From: Croceibacterium_A sp044506885
Lineage (GTDB): Bacteria > Pseudomonadota > Alphaproteobacteria > Sphingomonadales > Sphingomonadaceae
DNA: 64,000 bases
Direction of reading: 5' to 3'
Assembly: GCA_044506885.1 (NCBI GenBank)
Contig: JBIQKC010000012.1
Span: 1-64,000 of the forward strand
Shown: in pieces, positions 34,906 to 43,832 of the stretch
Position numbering within the stretch: position 1 is the first letter of the stretch
Layout: each line of letters opens with the position of its first letter
Notes under the pieces: generated by a model
The model's input: the letters and a program-made list of their open reading frames with translations, nothing else
Database searches by the model: none
What the model was told of the DNA's origin: nothing
Position numbers and translations under genes: made by a program

Positions 34906-36201
34906 TTGGCACAGACAACGTTGAACCGGACGCGACTGTTCTGGCTGGGGGTGCTGGCGCTGTTCACGGCCGCCGCCAGCGCGGCCATCAGATCGGCCAT
35001 CGCCAGCGATCTCAAGGAAGACTGGATCGACCCGGTCGCGCCCCTTCAGGCGGGCGAGCTGATCGGCTCGGCGCTGGGCTCGGCGTTCCTCGGCTTCGCG
35101 CTGACGGTCTTCGTCGTCAGCACGTTCCTCGACCAGATCGGCATGCGCCGTGTGCTGGCCGGGTGCGGCGTGGCGTTCGTCATCGGCACCACGCTGATCG
35201 TCGGCGCCGGCAACTTCGCCAGCGGCATGACGATCTACTATCTCGTCTGGGCCGGCATGTTCCTGAGCGGGATCGGCTGGGGCCTGTGCGAGGCGGCGAT
35301 CAATCCGCTGACCACGCGGCTCTATCCCGAAGATGCGACCCATCGCCTCAATGTCCTGCATGCCTGGTATCCCGGCGGCATGATCGTGGGCGGACTGGCA
35401 GGCTTCCTGCTGGCGGGCATGATGCCGTGGCAGGCGATCATGGGCATGGTCATCGCGCCGGCCATCGTGGTGATCGCGATCGCGCTGACCACCTCGTTCC
35501 CCGCCGTCGCCACCACGCGCGAGGAGAACGCCACGTTCGGGGGCATGATCGCGGAAGTGTTCAGGCGTCCGAGTTTCTTCATCTGGTTCGGCGCCATGTT
35601 CCTTACCGCATCGTCGGAACTCGCGCCGGGCCAATGGCTGGATGTCGCCCTGACCAACCGCGTCGGCATGCGCGGCATCCTGCTGCTGGTCTATGTCAGC
35701 GCGCTGATGTTCGTGTTCCGCCACTTCATGGGCAAGATCGCGAACCGCATTTCCAACCCCGGCCTGCTGTGGGTTTCCAGCCTGCTGGCGGCGATCGGCC
35801 TCTACATGCTGTCGCAGGCGCAGTCCCCCGGCGCGGCGATCCTCGCGTCCACGGTCTGGGGGCTGGGCGTCTGCGCCATGTGGCCGACGATGCTGGCGTC
35901 GGTGGCGGAACGCTATCCGCGCGGCGGCTCATGGGCGTTGGGGCTGGTGGGTTCCGCCGGCGCGCTGGCGAGCTACTTCGTGCTCCCGATCCTCGGCCGC
36001 ATGTTCGACGAGGCGAAGGTCGAGATCGCAGGCGGGGCCAGCGCGTTCGAGCTGCTTTCCGGCGAGGCGCTGGCGGCGGTGGAGGATGCCGCGGCCTCGG
36101 TTTCCTTCGCGCGGCTGGCGCTGATCCCGGTGGTCCTGCTGTTCGTGTTCGGTGCGATCTGGGTAGCCGACCGGCGCAAGCGGCTGGCGGGCGGAGAGTG
36201 A
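34906..36201 (+). CDS. MFS transporter, probably sugar or glycoside permease
   Basis: A 431-residue inner-membrane protein with about 12 hydrophobic segments. It has an MFS-like cytoplasmic loop (LDQIGMRRVLAGCGVAF) and the LHAWYPGGMIVGGLAGFLLAG segment seen in sugar-type MFS members. The best start is the TTG at 34906 with GGAGG 7 nt upstream. The first codons contain GACAACGTTGAA (34914-34925), a 10/12 match to the candidate LacI operator. Between a cytoplasmic TIM barrel and Tat-exported oxidoreductase components, it probably moves the sugar or its oxidised form into the cytoplasm. Confidence 0.85.
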   Translation: MAQTTLNRTRLFWLGVLALFTAAASAAIRSAIASDLKEDWIDPVAPLQAGELIGSALGSAFLGFALTVFVVSTFLDQIGMRRVLAGCGVAFVIGTTLIVGAGNFASGMTIYYLVWAGMFLSGIGWGLCEAAINPLTTRLYPEDATHRLNVLHAWYPGGMIVGGLAGFLLAGMMPWQAIMGMVIAPAIVVIAIALTTSFPAVATTREENATFGGMIAEVFRRPSFFIWFGAMFLTASSELAPGQWLDVALTNRVGMRGILLLVYVSALMFVFRHFMGKIANRISNPGLLWVSSLLAAIGLYMLSQAQSPGAAILASTVWGLGVCAMWPTMLASVAERYPRGGSWALGLVGSAGALASYFVLPILGRMFDEAKVEIAGGASAFELLSGEALAAVEDAAASVSFARLALIPVVLLFVFGAIWVADRRKRLAGGE

Positions 36202-36202
36202 G

Positions 36203-36781
36203 ATGACGGCCGTGATCGACCGCAGGACAGCACTGGCGGGGGTTACCGCCATGTTCGGCACGGCGCTGTTCGCGCCCATCGCGCGCCTCGCCGCGCAAGA
36301 CGGGGCGTCCGCCCTCGCCGGGATCGACGACGGGCCGCCGACGACGGCGGTGTTCTCGTCGGACCAGCGGCTGCTGGTGGAGGCGCTCAGCGAACGGGTC
36401 TTGCCCGCCACCGACACGCCCGGCGCGCTGGCGGCGGGGGTTCCCGATTTCATCGAGAAGTTGCTGGCCGACTGGTCCTATCCGCAGGAGCGTGAACCGA
36501 TCCTTGAAGGGCTCGGCCTGATCGACGCGCGCAGCAAGGCCGATTTCGGCGTGCCCGCTTCGGTGGCGTTGCCGGAGCAGCAGGATTCGTTGCTGACCCT
36601 GGCGATGAACAACGGGCTTCCCGGTGGCGGGGTGTTTTTCATCGCGTTCCGCCAGCTCGTCGTCACCGGCTACTTCACGTCGGAGATCGGGATGACGCAG
36701 GAACGCGAATACCTGCCAATTCCGGGCCGCTACGACGGCACCTATCCCTATTCCAACGTCAACAAGGTATTCTCCTCATGA
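36203..36781 (+). CDS. Gluconate 2-dehydrogenase subunit 3 family protein (GMC small subunit)
   Basis: A 192-residue protein of the PF13618 type. It opens with a Tat-like signal (DRRTALAGVTAMFGTALFAP). Conserved parts are LVEALSERVLPATDTPGALAAGVPDFIEKLLADW and a C-terminal YFTSEIGMTQEREYLPIPGRYDGTYP. These subunits help export and assemble GMC-family flavin sugar dehydrogenases in the periplasm. The flavoprotein is two genes downstream, with an exported TIM barrel between. The ATG follows the MFS stop by 1 bp with GGAGA before it, so translation is coupled. It overlaps the next gene by 4 bp. Confidence 0.88.
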   Translation: MTAVIDRRTALAGVTAMFGTALFAPIARLAAQDGASALAGIDDGPPTTAVFSSDQRLLVEALSERVLPATDTPGALAAGVPDFIEKLLADWSYPQEREPILEGLGLIDARSKADFGVPASVALPEQQDSLLTLAMNNGLPGGGVFFIAFRQLVVTGYFTSEIGMTQEREYLPIPGRYDGTYPYSNVNKVFSS

Positions 36782-37629
36782 TCGTCAGCCGTCGCCAGTT
36801 CATGGCCGCAAGCGCCGCCTGCGCCGCGCTGGGCATTGCCGGATGTCAGGCAGTATCTGCCGGCCGCGCGGCCGCCCGGCCGATCGGCCTGCAACTGTTC
36901 ACGCTGCGCGACATGTTCGCGGCCGATCCGCATGGCACGCTGGAGCAGGTGGCGGCCATCGGCTACCGCGAGGTCGAATTCGGCGGCGGCGGCTACGAGG
37001 CGATGGATCACGCCGCGCTGCGCCGAACGATGGACGCAGCCGGGCTGCGCGCGCCCTCGATCCATGTGGGCTACGATCTGCTGCTCGGCAAGTTCGACGA
37101 AAGCGTCGAAATGGCCCGTACGCTGGGCGCCGACACCGTGGTTCTGCCCTACATGACCGATGCCTTCTACGGCGAGGGGGCGTGGACCGAGGCGGTGGCG
37201 AACTTCAACCGCTTCGCCGAAGGGCTGGCGAGGGCCGGATTGGACTTTGCCTATCACAACCATGATTTCGAATTCACCCAGAAGCCCGGCGGCGTCAGCC
37301 TGTGGGACCGGCTGATCCGCGACCGCGCGGCCGATCTGGTCAAGATCGAGCTCGACCTGTTCTGGGCGGTGAAGGCCGGCATGGACGTGAACGCGCTTAT
37401 CCGTGGCCTGCCTGGCCAGTTCTATTCCTACCATGTGAAGGACATGGCGGATGACGGCTGGATGGCCGCAGTTGGCGCCGGATCGATCGATTTTGCTGGT
37501 ATCTTCGCGCTCAACGAACTGGCGGGCGTGCGGCACTTCATCGTCGAGAACGACCGCGCGCCCGAGCCGTGGCTGCCCGACATCACCACCAGCTTCGCCA
37601 ACCTGAGCCGCCTGCTGGCCGCGGCCTGA
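36778..37629 (+). CDS. Exported TIM-barrel sugar isomerase/epimerase-like protein
   Basis: A 283-residue protein with a Tat signal (SRRQFMAASAACAALGIAGCQ), also compatible with a lipoprotein lipobox at C22. A xylose-isomerase-like TIM barrel follows: IGLQLFTLRD, IGYREVEFGG, IHVGYDLLLG, AYHNHDFEF, KIELDLFW, SYHVKDM and HFIVEND. The His/Glu/Asp positions usual for a metal site are present. Export together with a GMC sugar dehydrogenase is notable: a periplasmic isomerase- or lyase-like protein would act directly on the oxidised glycoside. It is not close in sequence to the cytoplasmic TIM barrel at 33780. The exact reaction is inferred, not proven. Confidence 0.86.
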   Translation: MIVSRRQFMAASAACAALGIAGCQAVSAGRAAARPIGLQLFTLRDMFAADPHGTLEQVAAIGYREVEFGGGGYEAMDHAALRRTMDAAGLRAPSIHVGYDLLLGKFDESVEMARTLGADTVVLPYMTDAFYGEGAWTEAVANFNRFAEGLARAGLDFAYHNHDFEFTQKPGGVSLWDRLIRDRAADLVKIELDLFWAVKAGMDVNALIRGLPGQFYSYHVKDMADDGWMAAVGAGSIDFAGIFALNELAGVRHFIVENDRAPEPWLPDITTSFANLSRLLAAA

Positions 37630-37651
37630 AACCACACGGGAGAGGATTGTC

Positions 37652-39337
37652 ATGAAGGCCACAAATCGCTTCGACGCGATCGTGGTCGGTTCCGGCGTCA
37701 GCGGCGGGTTCGCAGCGAAGGAACTGACGGAGAAGGGGTTGCGGGTCTTGATGCTGGACCGCGGCTTCATGGTCGAGCATCGGCGCGACTATCCCTATGA
37801 AAGCCGGGCGGCCTACGAGATCCCGGCGCGCAATTCGATGCCGCGCCCGCTGGTGGACAGCGACTATTTCATCACCCGCAACGGTTATCCCGAACCGGCC
37901 AACGTCGGCTTCTACAACAACGACCGGCTCAACCCCTATGCCTACGACGAAGGGGAGAAATTCTACTGGATCCGTCCCGCGGCGTTCGGCGGCAAGTCGT
38001 TGATCTGGGGGCGCTGGACGTTCCGCTGGAGCCCCGACGACTTCGACGCCAATCGGCGCGAGGGCATCGATGGCGCCTGGCCGATCGGCTACGACGACAT
38101 CGCGCCCTGGTACAGCCATGTCGAGAAGTTCGCCGGCATCTCCGGCTCGCGCGAGAACCTGCCTTATTTGCCCGACAGCGAGTTCCAGCCGCCGATCCCG
38201 ATGAACGTCGCGGAAAAATGGATGAAGGAACGGTTGGAGACGGAGTTTCCCGGCCGCAAGCTGATCAACGCGCGCATCGCCAACATGACGGAAGACAAGC
38301 CCGAACAGGGCCGGACGAAGTGTCAGATGCGCAACCAGTGCAGCCGGGGCTGTTCGTTCGGGGCCTATTTTTCCACCCAGGCGGTAACCTTGCCCGCCGC
38401 GCGCGCCACCGGGCTCCTGACGGTCAAGGCCGACGCCGTGGCCAAGAGCCTCGAATACGACAAGCAGACCCGCCGCGTCACCGGCGTCCGCGTGGTCGAT
38501 ACCAAGACCGGGCAGGAGGAGGTGATCGGCGCGGGCGTGGTGTTCCTGTGCGCCTCTGCGATGGGATCGACCCAGATCCTCATGAATTCGCGCGATCCCG
38601 ACACCGGGCGAAGCCATTTCGACAGCAGCGGCACGCTGGGCCGCTATGTGATGGATCACATCTTCCGCGTGATCGTGATGGGCGACCTGCCGGGGATGAC
38701 GGACTACATCGAATACGGCCGCCGTCCCGGCGCAGTCTACATCCCGCGGTTCCGCAATCTTGGACAGGACGATGGGCTGGGGTTCAGGCGCGGGTATGGC
38801 TATCAGGGTGCGGCAACGCGTCAGCCGGCGGCTCCGCAAGGCTTTGGGGCTTCGATGAAGCACGGCATGCGCAAGTACGACGGGTGGCGGATGATGATGG
38901 TCGCGTTCGGCGAATGCCTGCCATACCGCGACAACCGCGTCTCGCTGCACCCGGACAAGGTCGATCGCTTCGGCGTACCGCTGATGAAGTTCGATGTGAC
39001 GTTCCGCGACAACGAACTGCGGATGATGGACGATGCGCGCGCGCAGGGGGAAGAAATGCTGCGCAGGTCCGGCGCCAGCAATGTCATGAGCATGCGCGGC
39101 GAGCACGTTCCGGGCGACGCCATACATGAAGTCGGCGGGGCGCGGATGGGCGTCGATCCAGGTAGCTCGGTGCTCAACAAGTGGAGCCAGGCGCATGACG
39201 CGCCCAACCTGTTCGTCACCGATGGCGCGCAGATGGCTTCGGCTTCGTGTGTGAATCCCTCGCTCACCTTCATGGCCCTTACCGCCCGCGCGGCGGACCA
39301 TGCGGTGCGGCAGCTGAAGGAAGGGGCGTTGCAATGA
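37652..39337 (+). CDS. GMC-family flavin-dependent sugar dehydrogenase, large subunit
   Basis: A 561-residue GMC oxidoreductase with the FAD motif IVVGSGVSGGFAAKELTEKG (~10-29). It also has FGGKSLIWGRWTFRW, a Cys-rich CQMRNQCSRGCSFGAYF segment as in gluconate/glucoside dehydrogenases, and the C-terminal catalytic region AIHEVGGARMG ... SCVNPSLTFMALTARAADH. It resembles glucoside 3-dehydrogenase and fructose/gluconate dehydrogenase catalytic subunits. It probably oxidises a sugar hydroxyl after Tat co-export with the small subunit at 36203. The cytochrome c subunit often found with such complexes is missing from this operon. Its stop overlaps the next ATG. Confidence 0.9.
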   Translation: MKATNRFDAIVVGSGVSGGFAAKELTEKGLRVLMLDRGFMVEHRRDYPYESRAAYEIPARNSMPRPLVDSDYFITRNGYPEPANVGFYNNDRLNPYAYDEGEKFYWIRPAAFGGKSLIWGRWTFRWSPDDFDANRREGIDGAWPIGYDDIAPWYSHVEKFAGISGSRENLPYLPDSEFQPPIPMNVAEKWMKERLETEFPGRKLINARIANMTEDKPEQGRTKCQMRNQCSRGCSFGAYFSTQAVTLPAARATGLLTVKADAVAKSLEYDKQTRRVTGVRVVDTKTGQEEVIGAGVVFLCASAMGSTQILMNSRDPDTGRSHFDSSGTLGRYVMDHIFRVIVMGDLPGMTDYIEYGRRPGAVYIPRFRNLGQDDGLGFRRGYGYQGAATRQPAAPQGFGASMKHGMRKYDGWRMMMVAFGECLPYRDNRVSLHPDKVDRFGVPLMKFDVTFRDNELRMMDDARAQGEEMLRRSGASNVMSMRGEHVPGDAIHEVGGARMGVDPGSSVLNKWSQAHDAPNLFVTDGAQMASASCVNPSLTFMALTARAADHAVRQLKEGALQ

Positions 39338-40917
39338 GAGAATATGGCCACAAAGGTTGGCGCAAGCGGTTCTTGTGGGCGCTGGCCGCGCTACAGATCG
39401 CGCCGGCGGCGCACGCGCAAACTGTAGCCCTTGCCGAAGGGCGCGTGTCGGGCGCGCCAGACGGCGAGGATGTCTCGGTATTCTGGGGCATCCACTATGC
39501 ATCCGCGCCGGTGGGCGATCTCCGCTGGGCGCCGCCCGTTCCGCCAGCCCCTTGGGGCGACACCGTGCGGCCCGCCGATCGGATGCCCGCCAGTTGCCCG
39601 CAGGAACTGACCCCTGGCGGCTTCATGATGTGGACGGTGGAATACATCACGCCCGCAGAACCGGGCGTGTCGGAGGATTGCCTGGTCGCAAACGTGTGGA
39701 CTCCGCGCGTTCCGGAGGGTGCAGAAGCGCAGGGCGGCCTTCCCGTGCTCGTCTATATCCACGGCGGCGGGTACACCTCGGGTTCGGGCACGGTGCCGAT
39801 CTACAACGGCGCCAACCTCGCGCGGCAGGGCCTGGTCGTGGTGACCATCAACTATCGCCTCGGCGCGCTGGGCTTCATGGCCCATCCCGAGCTTAGCGCG
39901 GAGCAGGGCGGCGCTTCGGGCAACTACGCCATTCAGGACCAGATCGAAGCGCTGCGCTGGGTCCAGCGCAACATTGCGGCGTTCGGCGGCGATCCCGCGA
40001 AAGTCACCATTTCCGGACAGTCGGCCGGTGGCGGGTCGGTCCTGGCGTTGCTGGCGTCGCCGCTGGCCAGCGGCCTGTTCCGCGCAGCCATCGTGCAAAG
40101 CGCGCCCGGAATGGGTTCCTATCCGCCGCTGGAAGCCGCCGAGCGCAGCGGCAAGGCGCTGGTGGACGGTTGGGGCGTCGCCTCGATCGCCGAGGCGCGC
40201 GCGCTGCCGCTGGATCGGTTGAAGACACCGCCGGGGCCGGGCGGCTCGGGCGCGCCTATCGCCGACGGCAGGGTGATTCCGGCTGCCTCCGGGCCGCGGC
40301 CGCTGGCCAGCGACGTACCCATAATGACGGGATATACGCTGAACGATCTGTTCGCCCCCACCCGGCGCCTCACCTCCGCCGAATGGCGCATGGAGGCGCG
40401 CGAGCGATATGGCGAGCAGGCCGAGGCGTTCCTGCGCCACTATTCCGGTCGGACAGACGTGGAGGCATCGGATTCCGCCACCCGCGAAGCCGCGGCGCGC
40501 GGGCAGATGGCGCCGATCGTCGATTGGCTTGCCGCGACCGGCATTCGCAGTCCGGTCTATGCCTACCTGTTCAGCCACGTCGAACCGGGCCCCGATGCGG
40601 AACAATACGGCGCGTTCCATTCGTCGGAGTTGCCGTACATGTTCGACACGCTGCATCTTTCGCCGGGGCGTGACTTCACCGATGTCGACCGGCGCGTGGT
40701 GGCGCAGTTTTCGGGCGCGGTGGTCGATTTCGTGAAGACCGGCTCTCCAGCCGGTGCGGCGGCATGGCCGGCGCTCACGGACGAAGGCAAGGCGGTGATG
40801 GAGTTCGGCTCTTACGCGCGGCTATCGCGAATCTATCCCGAAGGCGCCGACGCCCTCATCGCCGGCGGGAAGCCGCTGGCGGCGCAGCCGATGTTCGGCC
40901 CACCTCCGGAATCCTGA
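39334..40917 (+). CDS. Type B carboxylesterase, secreted
   Basis: A 527-residue carboxylesterase with a signal peptide (FLWALAALQIAPAAHAQ). It shows EDCLVANVWTP, the oxyanion motif HGGGY (143-147) and the nucleophile Ser230 in GQSAGGGS, where Gln replaces the usual Glu before Ser. The likely His is in FHSSELPYMFD. The start at 39334 overlaps the GMC dehydrogenase stop (ATGA), so it is translationally coupled. It differs strongly from the esterase at 23700, suggesting a different ester bond. It should act in the periplasm on an acylated form of the sugar handled by the dehydrogenase. Confidence 0.89.
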   Translation: MREYGHKGWRKRFLWALAALQIAPAAHAQTVALAEGRVSGAPDGEDVSVFWGIHYASAPVGDLRWAPPVPPAPWGDTVRPADRMPASCPQELTPGGFMMWTVEYITPAEPGVSEDCLVANVWTPRVPEGAEAQGGLPVLVYIHGGGYTSGSGTVPIYNGANLARQGLVVVTINYRLGALGFMAHPELSAEQGGASGNYAIQDQIEALRWVQRNIAAFGGDPAKVTISGQSAGGGSVLALLASPLASGLFRAAIVQSAPGMGSYPPLEAAERSGKALVDGWGVASIAEARALPLDRLKTPPGPGGSGAPIADGRVIPAASGPRPLASDVPIMTGYTLNDLFAPTRRLTSAEWRMEARERYGEQAEAFLRHYSGRTDVEASDSATREAAARGQMAPIVDWLAATGIRSPVYAYLFSHVEPGPDAEQYGAFHSSELPYMFDTLHLSPGRDFTDVDRRVVAQFSGAVVDFVKTGSPAGAAAWPALTDEGKAVMEFGSYARLSRIYPEGADALIAGGKPLAAQPMFGPPPES

Positions 40918-40942
40918 ACCCATCTATACGGGAGTGAGAAAA

Positions 40943-42178
40943 TTGCGCGCTATCCGATACCTCGCTGCCGCCGCGATCATGGTGCTGACTGCGCCCTTGC
41001 AGGCTCAGACATGGCCGGCCGTCGATGCGGCGCTCGAACCGCTGGTCGAGCAGGGGCAACTTTCCGGCGTGGTCAGCATCGTGGTCAAGGACGGGAAGAC
41101 CGTCCACGCCTCGGCAATCGGCAAGCGCGACATGGAAAGCGGCGCGCCGATGGAGATGGATACGATCTTCCGCGCCTTTTCCATGACCAAGCCGGTCACG
41201 GCCGTGGCGATGATGGTGCTGCATGACGAAGGCAAGTGGCGGCCGTCGGACCCGATCGCCAGGTTCCTGCCCGAACTGGCCGACCTGCAAGTGTTCAAGG
41301 GGATGGATGCGGACGGCAAGCCGATCCTGGAAGCGCCCGCTGCGCCGCCCACCATGGGCCAGTTGATGACTCACACCGCGGGTTTCAGCTACGGTTTCAT
41401 GCCGGGCTATGTGGACGATCTCTATCGGGCGAACAGTCCCGGCGGCGCCGATTCCCTGGATGGTTTCCTGAGCAGGCTCGCCGCCTTGCCGCTGGCCTAT
41501 GAGCCCGGCACACAGTGGCAATACAGCGTGGCGATGGACGTGCAGGGTGCGATCATAGAGCGCATCACCGGCCAGACGGTGCAGCAGTTCATGGCGGAAC
41601 GGATCTTCGTCCCGCTGCGAATGGTGGATACCGGCTTCACCGTGCCGGCCGCCAAGCGCGCGCGCTTCGCTGCGCTTTATGGCTGGCAGGATGGCGCGCT
41701 TGCCAGGCTCGATGGCGGGATGTTCGGTTCGGCATACGAGGAAGAACCGGGCTTTGCATCCGCAGGGGGCGGCCTCGTCACTACCGCCGGAGACTACGCC
41801 CGTTTCGCGCAGATGCTGCTCGAAGACGGCGCACTCGACGGTGTTCGCGTGCTCAAGCCCGGTTCCGCCAAGGTCATCATGACCGACCACCTGCCGCCCG
41901 CGTTGGTGAACGGGAAGTTCGGCATCGGCATGCAGCAGATCAGGCCCGGCTATCAGTTCGGTTATAACGGGGTGGTTGTGACCGATCCTGAAGCAGCCGG
42001 CGTCGATATGGGCAAGGGCAGCTATCTGTGGGATGGAGCCGCCGGTACGTGGTTCTGGGCCGATCCCTCCAACAATCTTGTATTCGTCGGAATGATCCAG
42101 CGGATCATGTCCACGGGCAGCATGCCCAACGTGCAGGCGATCAGCCAGAAGGCGGTAAAGGAAAGTCTGGGAGGATGA
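40943..42178 (+). CDS. Serine hydrolase of beta-lactamase family (EstB-like), secreted
   Basis: An exported protein of about 411 residues (signal peptide ending near APLQAQ). It has the SxxK motif FSMTKPVTA, a WQYSVAMDV segment at the Tyr position, and FGYNGVVVTD in the C-terminal part. It resembles EstB-type esterases rather than true beta-lactamases and is a paralogue of the lipoprotein at 13549-14823. The start is uncertain: GGGAG is well placed for the TTG at 40943, while the GTG at 40934 gives three more residues. It lies 16-25 bp after the carboxylesterase and ends this operon. The 241 bp after it hold nothing I recognise. Confidence 0.85.
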   Translation: MRAIRYLAAAAIMVLTAPLQAQTWPAVDAALEPLVEQGQLSGVVSIVVKDGKTVHASAIGKRDMESGAPMEMDTIFRAFSMTKPVTAVAMMVLHDEGKWRPSDPIARFLPELADLQVFKGMDADGKPILEAPAAPPTMGQLMTHTAGFSYGFMPGYVDDLYRANSPGGADSLDGFLSRLAALPLAYEPGTQWQYSVAMDVQGAIIERITGQTVQQFMAERIFVPLRMVDTGFTVPAAKRARFAALYGWQDGALARLDGGMFGSAYEEEPGFASAGGGLVTTAGDYARFAQMLLEDGALDGVRVLKPGSAKVIMTDHLPPALVNGKFGIGMQQIRPGYQFGYNGVVVTDPEAAGVDMGKGSYLWDGAAGTWFWADPSNNLVFVGMIQRIMSTGSMPNVQAISQKAVKESLGG

Positions 42179-42419
42179 CGAACAGTGCAGCTTCGCGCTG
42201 TGGTGTGCGGCCTCGTCGGGTGAGGGGGTCGGGAACGCTGGATGCACGCCTTTCCCGTGCCAAGGGCATGGGACGGCTCATGTCATACTCGCGGTGACGG
42301 ACAATGGTTTGCCCAGGATCATTCGCTGTGCGCGTGTGATCCTCACCGTCGCGCCGCCGACCATGCGCGATCGATAAGCCACCCGGCGAGTTCCGCCATC
42401 GAACTGCGGGGCCAAACGG

Positions 42420-43832
42420 CTAGAACGCCTCCCACCCGCCACCCAGCGCGAGGAACAGCGAAACCAGATTGTTCGATTGCTGCGCCTCGGATTGGGCCAG
42501 AAGCGCCTCCGCAGCAGCGAGCTGGCGCTCCACGTCCAGCACGAGCTGGAAGTTCTCCCGTCCGCCCTCATACCTCAACCGCGCGATACGGGCGGCTTCC
42601 CGCGCCTGCTCCACTCCGTTCTGCAAGGCGCGGGTCCGGTCCAGCCCGCGGGCATAAAGCGTCAGCGCGCTTTCGGTATCCTGCAATGCGCCCAGCCATG
42701 CCCCGTCGAACGCGGCGAGCGCGGCCTGCTGTCCGGCTTCGGCTTGCGCGATACGCGCCCGCGCCACGGAGATATTGGGAAAGCTCCACGAGATCAGCGG
42801 GCCGATGCCGAACCGAAGGGCCGAGCCGGATCCCAGATCGCCGAGCGAACCCGCGGTCGTGCCGAGCGACCCACCGATCGAAATGCTGGGATAGAGCTCC
42901 GCCGCCGCCACTCCGACGCGCGCAGTGGCGGCGGCGAGACGCCGTTCGGCTGCCCGCACGTCCGGCCGGCGCGCAAGCAGCGCGGCGCCGTCTCCCACCG
43001 GGATCGGCGTGTCCAGCCGCGGCGGCTCGCTGCATTCCGCCACATCGCGCGGAAAATCGGCGGGGGGGCGGCCAGTCAGCACCGCCAGGCGATAGAGCGC
43101 GATCTGCTGCTGTGCTTCGAGCAGCGGGATTTCGGCTCGGGTCTGGTCGAGCAACGCCCCGGCCTGGCTGGTCTGCAACGCCGTGGCCCGCCCGCCTTCC
43201 AGCAAGCGCCGCGTAAGGTCGAAGGTCTGCTCCTGAATCGCGACGCTGTTGCGGGCGACCGCCAACTGGCGCCCGCCGGTGCAGACGTCGCCGTAGGCCC
43301 GCACGGTTTCGGCAACCACCGTGATCCGCGCAAGGTCGTATGCGGCCTGTACGGCCTCGACGTCGGCGCGCCCGGCTTCCACCGCGCGCCTGATGCGGCC
43401 GAACAGGTCGACCTGATAGCCGATGTCGATCCCGGCATCGTAAATCTCGCCTTCCGGAAGCGCCGTGGTCATGCCCTGTGCCGCACCGGATTCGCGGCCA
43501 TACCTGCCCGAAGCGGAGACGTTCGTGCTGATCGACTGGCCGGCGCGCGTTTCGCGCAGCGCCGCGCGCGCCTGCGCCAGATTGGCGGCCGCGACCCGCA
43601 GGTCGGCATTCGCCGCCAGCGCATCGGCGATCAAGCCGTCGAGGCGGGCGTCGCGGTATAGCGACCACCATTCGGCGGGTGGGAGATCGGGCGTGAAAGC
43701 TGCATCGCCCTGGGGAGCGTGAAGCTCTGCCTGTGTGCTCGCGCCGGGAAGCGCGGGTTCGTAGTCCGGCCCGACGGTGGCGCAGGCGCTCAGCGCCGTG
43801 GCGGCCATCATGGCGGTAATCGCGCGCTTCAT
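42420..43832 (-). CDS. RND efflux outer-membrane lipoprotein (NodT/OprM family)
   Basis: A 470-residue outer-membrane factor with a lipoprotein signal (MKRAITAMMAATALSACATVG, lipid Cys 17). It has two OEP repeats with typical segments VGPDYEPALPG, WWSLYRDARLDGLIADALAANADLRVAAANLAQARA, RRPDVRAAERRLAAATARVGVAAAELYPSISI and LYARGLDRTRALQNGVEQAREAARIARLRYEGG. It forms the TolC-like channel of the tripartite pump. The ATG overlaps the RND permease stop (ATGA). The frame extends far upstream inside the permease gene, but only this part is real. Confidence 0.93.
   Translation of the reverse strand: MKRAITAMMAATALSACATVGPDYEPALPGASTQAELHAPQGDAAFTPDLPPAEWWSLYRDARLDGLIADALAANADLRVAAANLAQARAALRETRAGQSISTNVSASGRYGRESGAAQGMTTALPEGEIYDAGIDIGYQVDLFGRIRRAVEAGRADVEAVQAAYDLARITVVAETVRAYGDVCTGGRQLAVARNSVAIQEQTFDLTRRLLEGGRATALQTSQAGALLDQTRAEIPLLEAQQQIALYRLAVLTGRPPADFPRDVAECSEPPRLDTPIPVGDGAALLARRPDVRAAERRLAAATARVGVAAAELYPSISIGGSLGTTAGSLGDLGSGSALRFGIGPLISWSFPNISVARARIAQAEAGQQAALAAFDGAWLGALQDTESALTLYARGLDRTRALQNGVEQAREAARIARLRYEGGRENFQLVLDVERQLAAAEALLAQSEAQQSNNLVSLFLALGGGWEAF

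Noticed and set aside
37583..39502. 639-codon minus-strand frame
   Set aside because: Shadow of the GMC dehydrogenase gene; no domain signature.
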